From the NCBI RefSeq assembly GCF_000092025.1, contig NC_003064.2, positions 62,001 through 126,000 of the forward strand: DNA of 64,000 nt, read 5' to 3'. The notes below the pieces were generated by a model. The model worked only from the letters and a program-made list of their open reading frames with translations. It did not search any database and was not told the origin of the DNA. The stretch comes from Agrobacterium fabrum str. C58 (GTDB lineage: Bacteria > Pseudomonadota > Alphaproteobacteria > Rhizobiales > Rhizobiaceae). Below, in pieces: positions 26,566 through 35,839 of this stretch. Numbering within the stretch: position 1 is the stretch's first letter; each line of letters opens with the position of its first letter. A program made the position numbers and the translations under genes.

Positions 26566-28008
26566 ATGCCGAAACCGAAAATGCCCTCTGTCGCCACCAC
26601 CGGTATCGCGGGGCTTGACGAAATCCTTCGCGGTGGTCTTCCAGCATCCAATCTCTACATTTTGCAGGGCGCTCCAGGATCGGGCAAAACCACCGCCGCC
26701 CTTCAGTTCCTGCGAGCCGGTGTTGCCGCCGGCGAGAGCTGCATTTACGTGACGCTCTCGCAGACGGCTGCCGAGCTGAAGGCGATTGCTGTATCGCACG
26801 GCTGGACACTCGACGGTATTCGTATTGAGGAACTGGCAACATCCGGCTCTGTAAACGAGGCCGATGATCAAAGCATATTCATGACGTCAGACCTGCGGCT
26901 TGACGAGACACGCAAGGCGATTGAGGCCGCGATTGAGGAGCATAAACCGCGCCGGCTTGTCTATGATTCGCTTCTCGAAATCCGCTTGATAACCGGAGAT
27001 TCTCCCCGGTTCCGCCGGGAGTTGATCGCCTTCAAGGCTTTCCTTGCCAAGCAGGATGTTGTGGCGCTGCTGCTTGATACCCAGTCGTCAGATTTTGATC
27101 GAAGCGGCGAAGAGATGGAGGGACTGGCTCACGGGGTAATCCGCTTTGACAAGTCGCTGGAGGAGTACGGTGGTGTTCGCCGCCGTGTCGAGATCTCCAA
27201 GATGCGCAGCGTGCCGATCGCCGACGGCTATCACGACATGGCGATTAGGGAAGGCGAAGGCGTGGTGATATTCCCTCGAATTATGCCAAGCGCAGCATCG
27301 GACACCGGAAAGCCACAACTGATCAAATCCGGTGTTGCCGAACTTGACGAGATGTTCGGCGGGGGCCAGGAAGCCGGAACGACAACCCTCGTCATCGGTC
27401 AGGCCGGGACCGGAAAATCGACGATGTCATCACTCTATGCAACAGCGGCACTTGAACGGGGAGAGAACGTAGCCCTCTTTCTATTTGAGGAGCGACTGGA
27501 AACCTTCTTTCGCCGGTCCGAAGGTCTTGGAATGCAACTCAGGCAGTTTCATAAGGATGGCAGGCTGATACTTCGTGACTTCAATCCCAACGAAATCTCA
27601 CCGGGTGAATTCGGCCAGATCGTTCGGGATGCCGTGACGCAGAACAAGTCGAAAGTCGTCGTCATCGACAGTCTGACCGGTTACCTAAACTCGTTGCCAC
27701 ACCGGGACAAAGCAGTGCGCGACATTCAGTCCCTGTTAAAGTACCTGGCGCGCTCCGGGGTGTTGACCATGCTCATTGTGGCCCAGCACGGGCTCCTCGG
27801 GCAGAATGTCGGGATCGACGTGGACGTGAGCTTCCTCGGCGATACAGTCCTGCTGTTGCGGATCATGGAACATGAAGGGCGCCTCCGTCGGAATATTACT
27901 GTTGTGAAGAAGCGCCACGGCCCGCATGATCTGGACGTGAGGGAGCTGATCATAGAAAGCGGTAACGTCAGCGTGGTGGCCTACAACCCTCTTCCCGATC
28001 CAAAATGA
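26566..28008 (+). CDS. KaiC-like double-domain RecA-fold ATPase
   Basis: 480 residues from the ATG after GGGAAGG; an earlier in-frame GTG at 26494 would add 24. Two RecA/KaiC domains follow each other: CI with Walker A QGAPGSGKTT (about 35-44) and CII with GQAGTGKST (about 278-286). CII keeps the paired glutamates (FLFEERLETF, near 307), but CI has TLSQTAAEL where a glutamate pair is usual. At the KaiC phosphosite the protein reads DVDVSFLGDT: the Ser equivalent of S431 is kept, the Thr432 equivalent is Phe. No kaiB is in the window. The stop overlaps the kinase start as ATGA, so the two act together. Confidence 0.88.
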   Translation: MPKPKMPSVATTGIAGLDEILRGGLPASNLYILQGAPGSGKTTAALQFLRAGVAAGESCIYVTLSQTAAELKAIAVSHGWTLDGIRIEELATSGSVNEADDQSIFMTSDLRLDETRKAIEAAIEEHKPRRLVYDSLLEIRLITGDSPRFRRELIAFKAFLAKQDVVALLLDTQSSDFDRSGEEMEGLAHGVIRFDKSLEEYGGVRRRVEISKMRSVPIADGYHDMAIREGEGVVIFPRIMPSAASDTGKPQLIKSGVAELDEMFGGGQEAGTTTLVIGQAGTGKSTMSSLYATAALERGENVALFLFEERLETFFRRSEGLGMQLRQFHKDGRLILRDFNPNEISPGEFGQIVRDAVTQNKSKVVVIDSLTGYLNSLPHRDKAVRDIQSLLKYLARSGVLTMLIVAQHGLLGQNVGIDVDVSFLGDTVLLLRIMEHEGRLRRNITVVKKRHGPHDLDVRELIIESGNVSVVAYNPLPDPK

Positions 28009-29057
28009 GCGGGCTGCCAAGGGAAAATGAGGTGGACTGGGTGCTGGTCCTTGCCCCGTTTCGAAAGGATGCTGATTATATTGCCGCTCTTTTGCAAGAC
28101 CAAAAGGTGGGGATGGTCTCGGCCAAGGTCGATGATGATCTTGAGGGTCTTCTTTGTTCATCACCAGACATCATCATCGTTACTCACGAGGCGCTCACTC
28201 CCTCTGTCTTGACCAAGCTTTCCGATCACTTGAAAGCTCAACCCGATTGGTCAGAGATACCGATCATCGTTCTTCTTGAGAAGGCCGCACCGGTGCAAGA
28301 CATTCGCGACCGATTACAGGCGGCATGGCCAAAATCCCGTCTTCTGTTCCATTTGCGTCCGATCGCGCCGTTGGAGTTGGCCAACGCCGTTCAATTGAAT
28401 CTCCTGGTACGATTACGGCAGCGGCAAGTCCGGGATTCCATCGAGCGAGAGCGAGAGCTGCGTTTGGAACTGAACCATCGCGTCAAGAACATCCTTGCCA
28501 CCGTCACCTCTATTTTCCAGATGACGCGAAGAGGCGCTGCATCCGTGGAGGAACTGGCAGGCGATTTTGGCGCGCGGCTGCAGGCCCTTTCCGGTGTTCA
28601 TTCCGCAGTCTTCGAGGCAGGCGGGGAAGAGGTTGGCCTCTCGTTGATCATGGCGACGACTGTCGCTCCCTATAACGGTGATGGCAGCAGCCGAATTGCC
28701 GTCTCCGGGCCGGACATAGTTGTGAGCCGGGATGCCGGGACGACCATCGCTCTTTGTGTTCATGAACTGACGACGAACGCTATCAAATACGGCGCACTTT
28801 CTGTTCCTGAGGGCAACGTTGAGGTAATTTGGGAGGTAACCGATGGTAATGATCCCCTGTTCAGCATGAACTGGATTGAAAGAGGTGGCCCGCCCGCAGT
28901 CACGCCAAGCCGCCAGGGATACGGTACACGCTATATTCGTTCAGCGTTGGGGTCACTGTTGGGCACAGCGCCTCAACTACAGTTCGACACCCAGGGGTTT
29001 CGCTGTCGTATTGCTGGACCGGTTTCGCAGCTGCGCACTGAAAGGCAGCCCGGGTAG
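28005..29057 (+). CDS. HWE-family histidine kinase with N-terminal receiver-like domain
   Basis: 350 residues, no membrane segment. Residues about 10-130 look like a receiver fold (WVLVLAPF..., SPDIIIVTHEALT, IPIIVLLEK), but the phospho-acceptor Asp position holds Thr, so it is a pseudo-receiver. The H-box LELNHRVKNILATVTSIF places the phospho-His near 157. The ATP domain shows HELTTNAIKYGALS and the WxE of HWE kinases in MNWIERGGPP; the G-rich GYGTRYI follows. Coupled by ATGA overlap to the KaiC-like gene, it is likely the output or partner of that ATPase. The cognate response regulator is not in this window. Confidence 0.85.
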   Translation: MSGLPRENEVDWVLVLAPFRKDADYIAALLQDQKVGMVSAKVDDDLEGLLCSSPDIIIVTHEALTPSVLTKLSDHLKAQPDWSEIPIIVLLEKAAPVQDIRDRLQAAWPKSRLLFHLRPIAPLELANAVQLNLLVRLRQRQVRDSIERERELRLELNHRVKNILATVTSIFQMTRRGAASVEELAGDFGARLQALSGVHSAVFEAGGEEVGLSLIMATTVAPYNGDGSSRIAVSGPDIVVSRDAGTTIALCVHELTTNAIKYGALSVPEGNVEVIWEVTDGNDPLFSMNWIERGGPPAVTPSRQGYGTRYIRSALGSLLGTAPQLQFDTQGFRCRIAGPVSQLRTERQPG

Positions 29058-29153
29058 CGATGATCACCGATGTCAGAACCACCGTGTCGAAATGGCAAGG
29101 AGTAAGCTATAGTCGACATGGATAGGGCAGCCTTCAGCTAACAAGGCCAGCCC

Positions 29154-29175
29154 GGCGCTATTTACATGTAGCGCC
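29154..29175. terminator. Possible stem-loop after the kinase gene
   Basis: GGCGCTA (29154-29160) and TAGCGCC (29169-29175) can pair about 100 bases past the stop. There is no U-run, so the function is uncertain. Confidence 0.35.
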
Positions 29176-29641
29176 ACGCATATTTGCCCGGCGCCCGATC
29201 GAGCGGTGAGTTGTGGGGCGACGAGGTTTCATCGGTCTCGACCGTATGGCCATTAAAGACGTTAGCTAAACCAGTACAGGGCGCCGACGGTTCAGATCCC
29301 TTCAAGGCGTAGGCTACGGGATATCTGCGCGAAGCCAACTATCGAAAACCGCACCCTATACCAAGGCATTGGGGATGACGAGACCGGATTAGTACCGGTT
29401 CAAACCGCAAAATAGCTCACCCTTCCGCGCGATGCGTTCGGGATTCCAGTCGCATCATAAAAGCACCACTTCCATTTCGCGACCGCAGGAGAACCTATGC
29501 TGTTTTGCTTGTTTCCGCTCGAACGAATAAGGACAGATGAGGTTCCTCGCAGTCAGGGAGTTCTTGCCGGTCGGGGGAAACGTGCGCTTGTAAGGCCGCA
29601 AGCTCTTGCTTTACCTCGTTCTTGACTCTCCGGCACAATCA
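29176..29641. other. Gene-free stretch
   Basis: No gene or repeat recognised. It lies between the kinase operon and the SOS box of the imuA relic and may hold further decayed DNA. Confidence 0.4.
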
Positions 29642-29656
29642 GAACATTTTAGGAAC
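29642..29656. promoter_or_regulatory. LexA (SOS) box of the imuA relic
   Basis: GAAC-ATTTTAG-GAAC is an exact GAAC-N7-GAAC alphaproteobacterial LexA site. It sits 35 bases before the start of the relic imuA reading frame, much like the box before the intact imuA at 40388. Confidence 0.75.
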
Positions 29657-29691
29657 GCAAGCCCAGAGAACAAACGTGCCGGTTCGCGCGA

Positions 29692-30117
29692 ATGCATTTA
29701 CTTTGGCTGATGCTTCAGGACGCTATCGACAAGATGGAGGGCGTATCGCGAAGTGAACGCATGGTACTGCCTTTCGGAGTAAAGGCGATCCATAACCGTA
29801 TCCCGTATCGTTGACGCACCTATGGCGCACTCCACCAAATTGGGGGAGGTGGAAGCGACGCAGTTTTCGGCGCGTCAACGGCATTGTTCACGGCTGGCAT
29901 TGCCGCCAGGACAACGCGACATGTTTTGTGGTGTCTGACCCGCACGGACTTGTTTGCGCCGGCGCTTGCTCAAGTTAGGCTCGATCCCAACCGTGTTGGC
30001 TTCGTCGCCGGGAACGGCGTGGGTCGCGATTTTTGGCAGATCCGAATTCGCGACCTCACGCCAGAAAAAACAACCCCTGATAATAGGCAGATTGCTGGCC
30101 CGCCGGTCGTTATCTAG
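29692..30117 (+). pseudogene. imuA: imuA relic (SOS mutagenesis protein ImuA, truncated)
   Basis: A single frame carries recognisable ImuA sequence, interrupted by one TGA at 29812-29814. It reads LQDAIDKMEGVS, later YGALHQIGGGGSD, then TAGIAARTTRHVLWCLTRTD and LDPNRVGFVAGN. The intact ImuA in this window has LRERIASMEGGS, YGALHEFAGGGSG, VAGIAARTKGPVVWCLTRPD and LHPNRVIFVESD at the same spacing. The middle and C-terminus are lost, and no imuB or dnaE2 follows. A second, decayed imu cassette once stood here. Confidence 0.8.
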
Positions 30118-30147
30118 TTTCCGTCGACGTTTACACGACAAAACGCG

Positions 30148-31263
30148 ATGGTGTCCATGATCAAAGAACCCAAAAGCCGCCTGCCTTCGCTGACTGCTGT
30201 CACAGCGGGTTTCATGTTCGCCTGTATCCTCGTCGGTGTTGCGATCGTGTTCAAGGTGGTAGACGATCGAATGCTCGGTTTTCAGGAGGCAAGTCTGCGA
30301 ACTGCCGTGGAAACCAGGGCGCGAGGCGTCCAAACAGCTTTTGCCGCTTCCCTTTATCGGGAATGGATAAACCTTGAAACGCTGGGAAGCTCGCTTGCGG
30401 TGAGCCAGCCCGAAGACATCCAGGACGATCTTTCAACGCTCGTGGGAAGCGGACGAGTCGTGTCATGGGCAGGGTATGCCGGAAATGACGGCAAAGTACG
30501 CGTCGCGTCGAATGGTCTATTGGTCGGGACGGATGTGTCATCGCGTCCGTGGTTTCAGAGGGGGCTTCAGGGCAACTTCGCCGGGGATGCGCACGAAGCG
30601 GTTCTTCTTGCGGCTAAACTTCCTGCTCCCGAAAGTGGAGAGCCGTTACGGTTTCTCGACCTGGCAGCCCCTGTAACCGGTGTTGGTCAGTCGGTAACAG
30701 GAGTGCTTGGGCTTCATCTTAATCTGGAGTGGGCAAAAGCCTACATTAGTGAGTTGAGTGATGCCCTGGACGTCGACGTGCTCATAGTCAATCCCGAGGG
30801 CAGGGCTGTTATATCGTCCTCGAACGAGAGCCCTTCCAACCTTGATGTGCCGAGCTTTCGAAGAGCAAGGACAGGTGCAACCGGCGTGAGCCTCGAGTTA
30901 TGGCCGGATGGGGAGAATTACTTCGTAGCCACGCTTCCCGAGGCAAGCTACCAAAGCCTTCCAAGATTTGGATGGTCGATTGTCGCGAGGATCGATGCGA
31001 ACGCATCCAGGAATCCGGCCAGTAGCTTCTCCAGCGGGCTACTTCTTAGTTTGTCTCTCCTGACCATGGCGCTGCTGCTCCTCATGTCCTTGTTCATTGT
31101 CTCGTTTATTCGGCCGTTCCATCACCTCGCCGTTAATGCCAAAGCGGTTGCGGATGGACAGAACGTATATCCTTACGAGAGCAAAAGAACCTCCGAACTG
31201 GCTACAATCGGTTCGGCAATTTCCCGCTTGCAGGCAAATGCAGACCGACAGGACAACGAGTAG
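30148..31263 (+). CDS. Membrane-anchored Cache-HAMP sensor without output domain
   Basis: 371 residues. Helix 1 (about 17-37) and helix 2 (about 291-313, GLLLSLSLLTMALLLLMSLFIVSF) flank a periplasmic dCache-like domain with the pattern VVSWAGYAGNDGKVRVAS, SSRPWFQRGLQG and LDLAAPVTGVGQSVTGVLGLHLNL. A HAMP-like segment follows (IRPFHHLAVNAKAVADGQ), then the protein stops. No GGDEF, EAL, kinase or MCP domain is attached, so it is either truncated or signals through a partner. It ends 15 bases from the end of the convergent bgsA-like gene; a link to c-di-GMP-controlled glucan synthesis is inference. Confidence 0.8.
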   Translation: MVSMIKEPKSRLPSLTAVTAGFMFACILVGVAIVFKVVDDRMLGFQEASLRTAVETRARGVQTAFAASLYREWINLETLGSSLAVSQPEDIQDDLSTLVGSGRVVSWAGYAGNDGKVRVASNGLLVGTDVSSRPWFQRGLQGNFAGDAHEAVLLAAKLPAPESGEPLRFLDLAAPVTGVGQSVTGVLGLHLNLEWAKAYISELSDALDVDVLIVNPEGRAVISSSNESPSNLDVPSFRRARTGATGVSLELWPDGENYFVATLPEASYQSLPRFGWSIVARIDANASRNPASSFSSGLLLSLSLLTMALLLLMSLFIVSFIRPFHHLAVNAKAVADGQNVYPYESKRTSELATIGSAISRLQANADRQDNE

Positions 31264-31277
31264 GGAAGCCGGACCGG

Positions 31278-33251
31278 CTACCGGCGGGCAAAACGGGTGG
31301 TGGCGTCCCTGATGATCGCTGACAGCCGTGTTGACGTGACACTCGGGACGCTCCCTCCCGCATACAGCCTTTTCAGCAAGAGTTGGTACTGCGTTTCATC
31401 CAGCCCGAGCGCAACGACCAAGCCGTCGTCGGTTCGATCCAACACCGTGGCGGTGAAATCTCCGATTTCTTTGAGTTTCATGATGACCTGGGTAGCTATA
31501 GGCGCGTCTACCCCTCTGAGACGGGCAGTTTCCTGCGTCAGGTCCGTCATCCAGACACGCTTCAGCGCACCGCCGAGGGATATCACGACCCGTTCGGGAC
31601 GATCCGCATAGTGTTTTTCACGTCGTGGCAACTCGACACAGACCAGCAGCGTTACGGCAAGGATCACCAGATTGTAAACAGTCCAGAACAGGATAACGAC
31701 CTTCCCGTCTCCTGCGTCGTTGAACGCGAAACGGTCAGAGACCAGACCTATCAGGACCCCGGCAACGGTCAGAAACGTCAAAAGAAGGAAGGGGCGCATA
31801 AGACGCCATTGGACAACGACTTTTGTTCGGTCTCCTCCCTTTGCCGTAACACTGAAAGGGTGACCTTTCGGTTTCACAAGCCCCACAATGGCGGCTCTCG
31901 ATATGGGGAGCGCACCAAGCAACTGGCTGACGTCATTGACGATGGGTATCACCATTCCGGACGAGATGAAGTTCAACACGAATAGGATCCAGACCATATA
32001 CGCCCCGAAATAGCTGATGACATCGGGAACAGATGCGTTGACCACCGTGATGTTGAAAAACCAGTAAAAGAGAGGAAAGGTCATGGAGGCGATGCGGAAT
32101 GTGAAGGTAGTGAGCCAGAAAAATACCGAGTCAACGACGCTCCAGCGATCGCGCAGCCGCAAATTGTTCCGCGAAAAGGGACCTAGCCTTCCTCGGGCAA
32201 TCTGCATGAGCCCCAGGCACCATCGCGCTCGCTGAGTGACGTATTCCTTCAACCCCTCCGGAGCAAGGCCCTCGGTCAACGCTTCATTCAGATAGACCGT
32301 CCGATAGCCGTACTCCTGCAACTGAAGCGTCAGCATGAAATCTTCCGTGATGCTGTCTGTCGGGAACCCACCGGAGGCCTGCACTGCCCTCCATCTGATC
32401 ACCGACGACGTGCCGCAGCAGAATGCGATCCCCCAGCCGTCGCGGCTTGGTTGTAAATGGTCAAAGAAAAAGCGCTGCTCGTCGGGATAAGATCGGCTGA
32501 GCCCGAGATTATGCTGGATAGGATCCGGATTGAAGAAGTGCTGGGGGGTTTGAACCAGTCCGACCTCCTGGTCGTGGAAAAGCGCAAGTGCGCGCGAGAC
32601 AAAATCCGTGTGAGGAACAAAGTCCGCGTCCAGCACGGCTATGAAGTCTGGCGGTTGATCGTCTTGCGCAAGAACGCCCAGGGCATGATTGATGTTGCCG
32701 GCTTTCGAGCCCTTGTTATCTGGCCTGCGAAGGTATCGAACGTCGTGCTCCTCGCAGAAATCACGCAGCCAGTCACGGCGCCCGTCATCCAGCACAAGAA
32801 CCTGAACGTCCGGATGATCGCTGGCCTTGGCTCCGACGATCGTCCGTTCCAGAACGGCCTGCTCCTCGTTGTACGTGGCGATCAGAATCGCGACTTTTGG
32901 AGGCGGATCCGGTTTCCACCAGGATTTGTTCTCCTCGACTTCCGGCGACCGATCAGTGGTTCTGGTCAGGATTGTGAACGCGCTCAGCGACGAGAGAACA
33001 GATAATGCTTCCAATGCAAAGAATGACCAACTGAACAGACAGTCCAGCGTGAAGCCGGGCGGGGCCAGGGTCTGGGTTCCTCGCCACCAGATATATCGCA
33101 CCGCTAAAGCCATTCCGATCGCGAAAAGGAAGGTCCTGTGGGTCCAGTTACGATTGTTCAGGAGGTATGGCAGGACGAGTGCGCACCCGAAGGCCAGAGC
33201 CAGATGAGCGAAGCTCGACTGGAGTTCGCTAAGATAGAGAAAACTGTCCAA
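31278..33251 (-). CDS. bgsA: BgsA-like family 2 glycosyltransferase (mixed-linkage beta-glucan synthase)
   Basis: 657 residues, inner membrane. Processive beta-glycan synthase motifs are all present: Asp156 in VLDDGRRDW, DAD at 208-210, TED at 302-304 and QRARW at 340-344. N-terminal helices (about 12-60, 70-97) and C-terminal helices from about 370 frame the catalytic domain. Size, layout and pairing with an HlyD-type gene match BgsA of Sinorhizobium meliloti, which makes (1-3)(1-4)-beta-D-glucan and is switched on by c-di-GMP binding to its last about 140 residues. The tail here (from about 545) has that position and length. Curdlan synthase (CrdS) is the nearest alternative. It starts 3 bases after the bgsB-like gene. 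Confidence 0.82.
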   Translation of the reverse strand: MDSFLYLSELQSSFAHLALAFGCALVLPYLLNNRNWTHRTFLFAIGMALAVRYIWWRGTQTLAPPGFTLDCLFSWSFFALEALSVLSSLSAFTILTRTTDRSPEVEENKSWWKPDPPPKVAILIATYNEEQAVLERTIVGAKASDHPDVQVLVLDDGRRDWLRDFCEEHDVRYLRRPDNKGSKAGNINHALGVLAQDDQPPDFIAVLDADFVPHTDFVSRALALFHDQEVGLVQTPQHFFNPDPIQHNLGLSRSYPDEQRFFFDHLQPSRDGWGIAFCCGTSSVIRWRAVQASGGFPTDSITEDFMLTLQLQEYGYRTVYLNEALTEGLAPEGLKEYVTQRARWCLGLMQIARGRLGPFSRNNLRLRDRWSVVDSVFFWLTTFTFRIASMTFPLFYWFFNITVVNASVPDVISYFGAYMVWILFVLNFISSGMVIPIVNDVSQLLGALPISRAAIVGLVKPKGHPFSVTAKGGDRTKVVVQWRLMRPFLLLTFLTVAGVLIGLVSDRFAFNDAGDGKVVILFWTVYNLVILAVTLLVCVELPRREKHYADRPERVVISLGGALKRVWMTDLTQETARLRGVDAPIATQVIMKLKEIGDFTATVLDRTDDGLVVALGLDETQYQLLLKRLYAGGSVPSVTSTRLSAIIRDATTRFARR

Positions 33252-33254
33252 GTC

Positions 33255-34448
33255 CTATCTCCATAGTCCTCGCAGCCAGTCAAAAGCCCGCGTTTCGAAA
33301 AACACCCTGCCGGTGCGCCCTGCGAGGCACCGAAGGTCGGGGTCGTCCCGAAGAGCCGGGACATCAAGTGCCACGTCGTACCTCTGGAGGTGGCGCTGAC
33401 TCGGTGCTATTGCCATGTTTTCATAGATCGTAGCCGCGCCGGAACCTGCAAGGCGGATTACCGATCCCTGAAGAACCTGACGGCTTCGGTTAAGGCGAAA
33501 GGTCGCGGGTGCGCCGACCCTGAGGGAATTGTAGACGCTTTCCGACACGGATAAGGTCACAATTGCGGAGTCGCAGTCTATCAGGCGCATGAGGTCCTGA
33601 CCGCGCTGGACCGTTTCGCCCGAAGCGGAGAGATACTCCCACAGCGCACCATTCACATTTGCCGCCAGATCTGACGAAGAAAGTCTGTTTACACGAAGAC
33701 GCTCGTTCGCCAGCCGATCTGAAATTGCAGTCAATGCCAGTTTCTTCGCCTCAAGTTGCGCTTTTAATTCCAGACGCTGTACGTCGATCTCGGAAATCCT
33801 CTGTTCGGAGTAGGGAGCGTCGTTAAATCCGTCCCCGAGAAAGACTCCCCGCTCGGCCGCCTTCTGTGCGACAACGATTTCGGCGGCCTGAGCCTTTGCA
33901 TTTGCGACCTCCAGCGCGGAAACCTCGGAAAGTGACTGAGCCTGTTCGAGGGACTGTGCGGTGGAAATGCCCTGACCGCTTAGCCGTGATGATCGCTCGC
34001 GGCTGAGTTCCGCGTATTTCAGACGCGCCTCGGACGCGGCACGCGAGGCGTCGGCAGACTGGGCCTGAGCCGCGAGCTGGCGTTTTCTTTCCTCACGATA
34101 GATAGCCGCGCGGGTCTGCAACTGATCAATCGATTCATCGAAAGACGTGACGACGGTTTCGAGCCTTTTTATTTCGGTCTGAGCATCGGCCTGTTGAAGT
34201 TCGAGATCAAGGAGACGGATGCCGTCAACAAGAGGATCCTCAAGAGAGCCCAGTGGATCGCCTCGCGCAACCTGGGCGCCCAGCGGCCTGGAAATCAATT
34301 CTATTTTGCCAGCGATGGGAGCGCGTATCGTCGTCAAACGGGCATTTATGAACGCATTTGCACTCGCCCCGCTAAGCTGTTCCCCAAGCACCACATAAAG
34401 AGCACCGCAGATCAGCAACAAACCGAATCCGATCTTTATGAGCTTCAT
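33255..34448 (-). CDS. bgsB: BgsB-like HlyD-family membrane fusion protein
   Basis: 397 residues from the ATG after GGAGGAGG; a longer opening reading exists. One N-terminal helix (KLIKIGFGLLLICGALYVVL) anchors it in the inner membrane. A lipoyl-like half (TIRAPIAGKIELISRPLGAQV) leads into a long coiled coil (about 80-260, rich in Q, A, E and R), then the second lipoyl half and a beta-barrel domain. It is the probable periplasmic partner that takes the glucan from the BgsA-like synthase across the envelope. Gene order bgsB-bgsA is as in S. meliloti. Confidence 0.8.
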   Translation of the reverse strand: MKLIKIGFGLLLICGALYVVLGEQLSGASANAFINARLTTIRAPIAGKIELISRPLGAQVARGDPLGSLEDPLVDGIRLLDLELQQADAQTEIKRLETVVTSFDESIDQLQTRAAIYREERKRQLAAQAQSADASRAASEARLKYAELSRERSSRLSGQGISTAQSLEQAQSLSEVSALEVANAKAQAAEIVVAQKAAERGVFLGDGFNDAPYSEQRISEIDVQRLELKAQLEAKKLALTAISDRLANERLRVNRLSSSDLAANVNGALWEYLSASGETVQRGQDLMRLIDCDSAIVTLSVSESVYNSLRVGAPATFRLNRSRQVLQGSVIRLAGSGAATIYENMAIAPSQRHLQRYDVALDVPALRDDPDLRCLAGRTGRVFFETRAFDWLRGLWR

Positions 34449-34744
34449 GTTTCCTCCTCCGCATCTACCTAACAAAACGTACGGCCGGGGATCGGTTCAC
34501 CCTGCTTGAGGAAACCCGCTCCCAGCGTTAGCGCGCGGTTAAACGAGAACCGGCGCATATAGACTTCCAGCTATCAAACCACCGAGCGCTAAACCTGTCT
34601 CAGGTCAAAACTTGCCTGCGAGTTTTTGTGGAGCGCTCGCTTTGCACGATATTCGACGGGCAAAGGGCGAGAACGGTGTGACGGTCACCGAGAAGAGGAG
34701 GCTCGGCGGCGTCATGGATAGATCGAGAAGCTCGGGAGACGCGA
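34449..34744. other. Stretch without a recognised gene
   Basis: The first part is the likely bgsB promoter. The rest, next to an IS1182 fragment, shows open frames on both strands but no domain. Confidence 0.4.
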
Positions 34745-35449
34745 CTAGGGTCGGTCGTTCGTTCGACACGCCGCGTGAATTAGTCCAGATCGACAGCAAT
34801 AAGATCGCGACGCGGCGGTCGTGACGGGCGGATCGCACGCAGGATCAGACGGGGAGATGAACTTTGGCGTCACTGGCGACGCAGCACCGAAAGCGGCATC
34901 ATCGAGAACAGCCAGATATTCTCGCACCGAGCGGCCAGCGTCCTCCTTTGCTTCCCACTCAGCTCCTGGTACCGAACGCTGTTTGTTGGCATCCGCTGCA
35001 ATAAGGCTGGCATCGACGGCAAATCCTTCCGCGCCCACCAATCCTTGCGCGAGGCATCGCTCCACTACCGTTTCGAACATGTGTCGCAGGATATCGCTCT
35101 GCCGGAACCTGCCATGGCGATTCTTCGAGAAGCTGGAGTGATCACGCACCTTGCCGCTCAGTCCGAGGCGGCAGAACCAGCGGTAGGCGAGGTTGAGATG
35201 GACCTCTTCACACAGCCGCCGCTCCGAACGAATGCCCATTGTGTAACCGACAATCAGCATCCGCATCATCAGTTCGGTATCGACCGAGGGACGGCCAGTG
35301 CTGCTGTAGAAAGCCTTCAACTGCTCTCGAACGCTATCAAGTTCGAGATGTCGGTCTATCCCCCGCAAAAGGTGCTCGGCGGGGACGTGATCGTCAATGC
35401 AGAAGTCATAAATGAGCTGCGCCGGAGCTGCCTGACTGTTGATTGCCAC
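34745..35449 (-). pseudogene. IS1182-family transposase, N-terminal half only
   Basis: The protein opens from a GTG with FCIDDHVPAEHLLRGIDRHL and runs through FYSSTGRPSVDTELMMRMLI, YRWFCRLGLSGKVRDHSSFSKNR and AEGFAVDASLIAADANKQR, the IS1182 pattern including the first catalytic Asp. Similarity ends at KFISPSDPA; full proteins continue for some 200 more residues. The element lost its C-terminal half, so it cannot move by itself. Confidence 0.75.
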
Positions 35450-35490
35450 TGAGAACTGACCCGACGGGAAGCGAAAAAACTTGGACTGAT

Positions 35491-35830
35491 TTAGACGCTA
35501 AGGCCAAGACTTCTGCGATACTCTATGGGACTGAGTGATCCCAATGATAATTTGATGCGCTTTTCATTGTACCATCGGATGTAGGCATCAACCTCCCGGA
35601 CAAACTGCTTGATCGTGATGGTTCTCCAGTCGCCAGGATAAAACAGTTCCGTTTTCAACCGACCGAAGAAGCCTTCGCACGCGGCGTTATCCTGTGAATA
35701 GCCCTTGCGAGACATCGAACGTAATAGCTTCGCATCGCTAATCCGCGTGAGCCAGCCGGGCCAGCGATAATGCGCTCCACGATCAGAGTGGACGATCGTC
35801 CTGCCTTCGCCGTCGGTAACGGTCTTGCCT
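35491..35830 (-). pseudogene. IS3-family transposase (OrfB) C-terminal fragment
   Basis: Reading from about 35830 gives VTDGEGRTIVHSDRGAHYRW, then LLRSMSRKGYSQDNAACEGFFGRLKTELFY and WYNEKRIKLSLGSLSPIEYR. The second Asp (HSDRGAHY) and the Glu (ACEGFFGRLK) of the DDE triad are present, but everything upstream is missing and a stop cuts the frame. It is a fragment between an IS1182 remnant and an ISL3 element. Confidence 0.75.
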
Positions 35831-35839
35831 CATCTTGGG

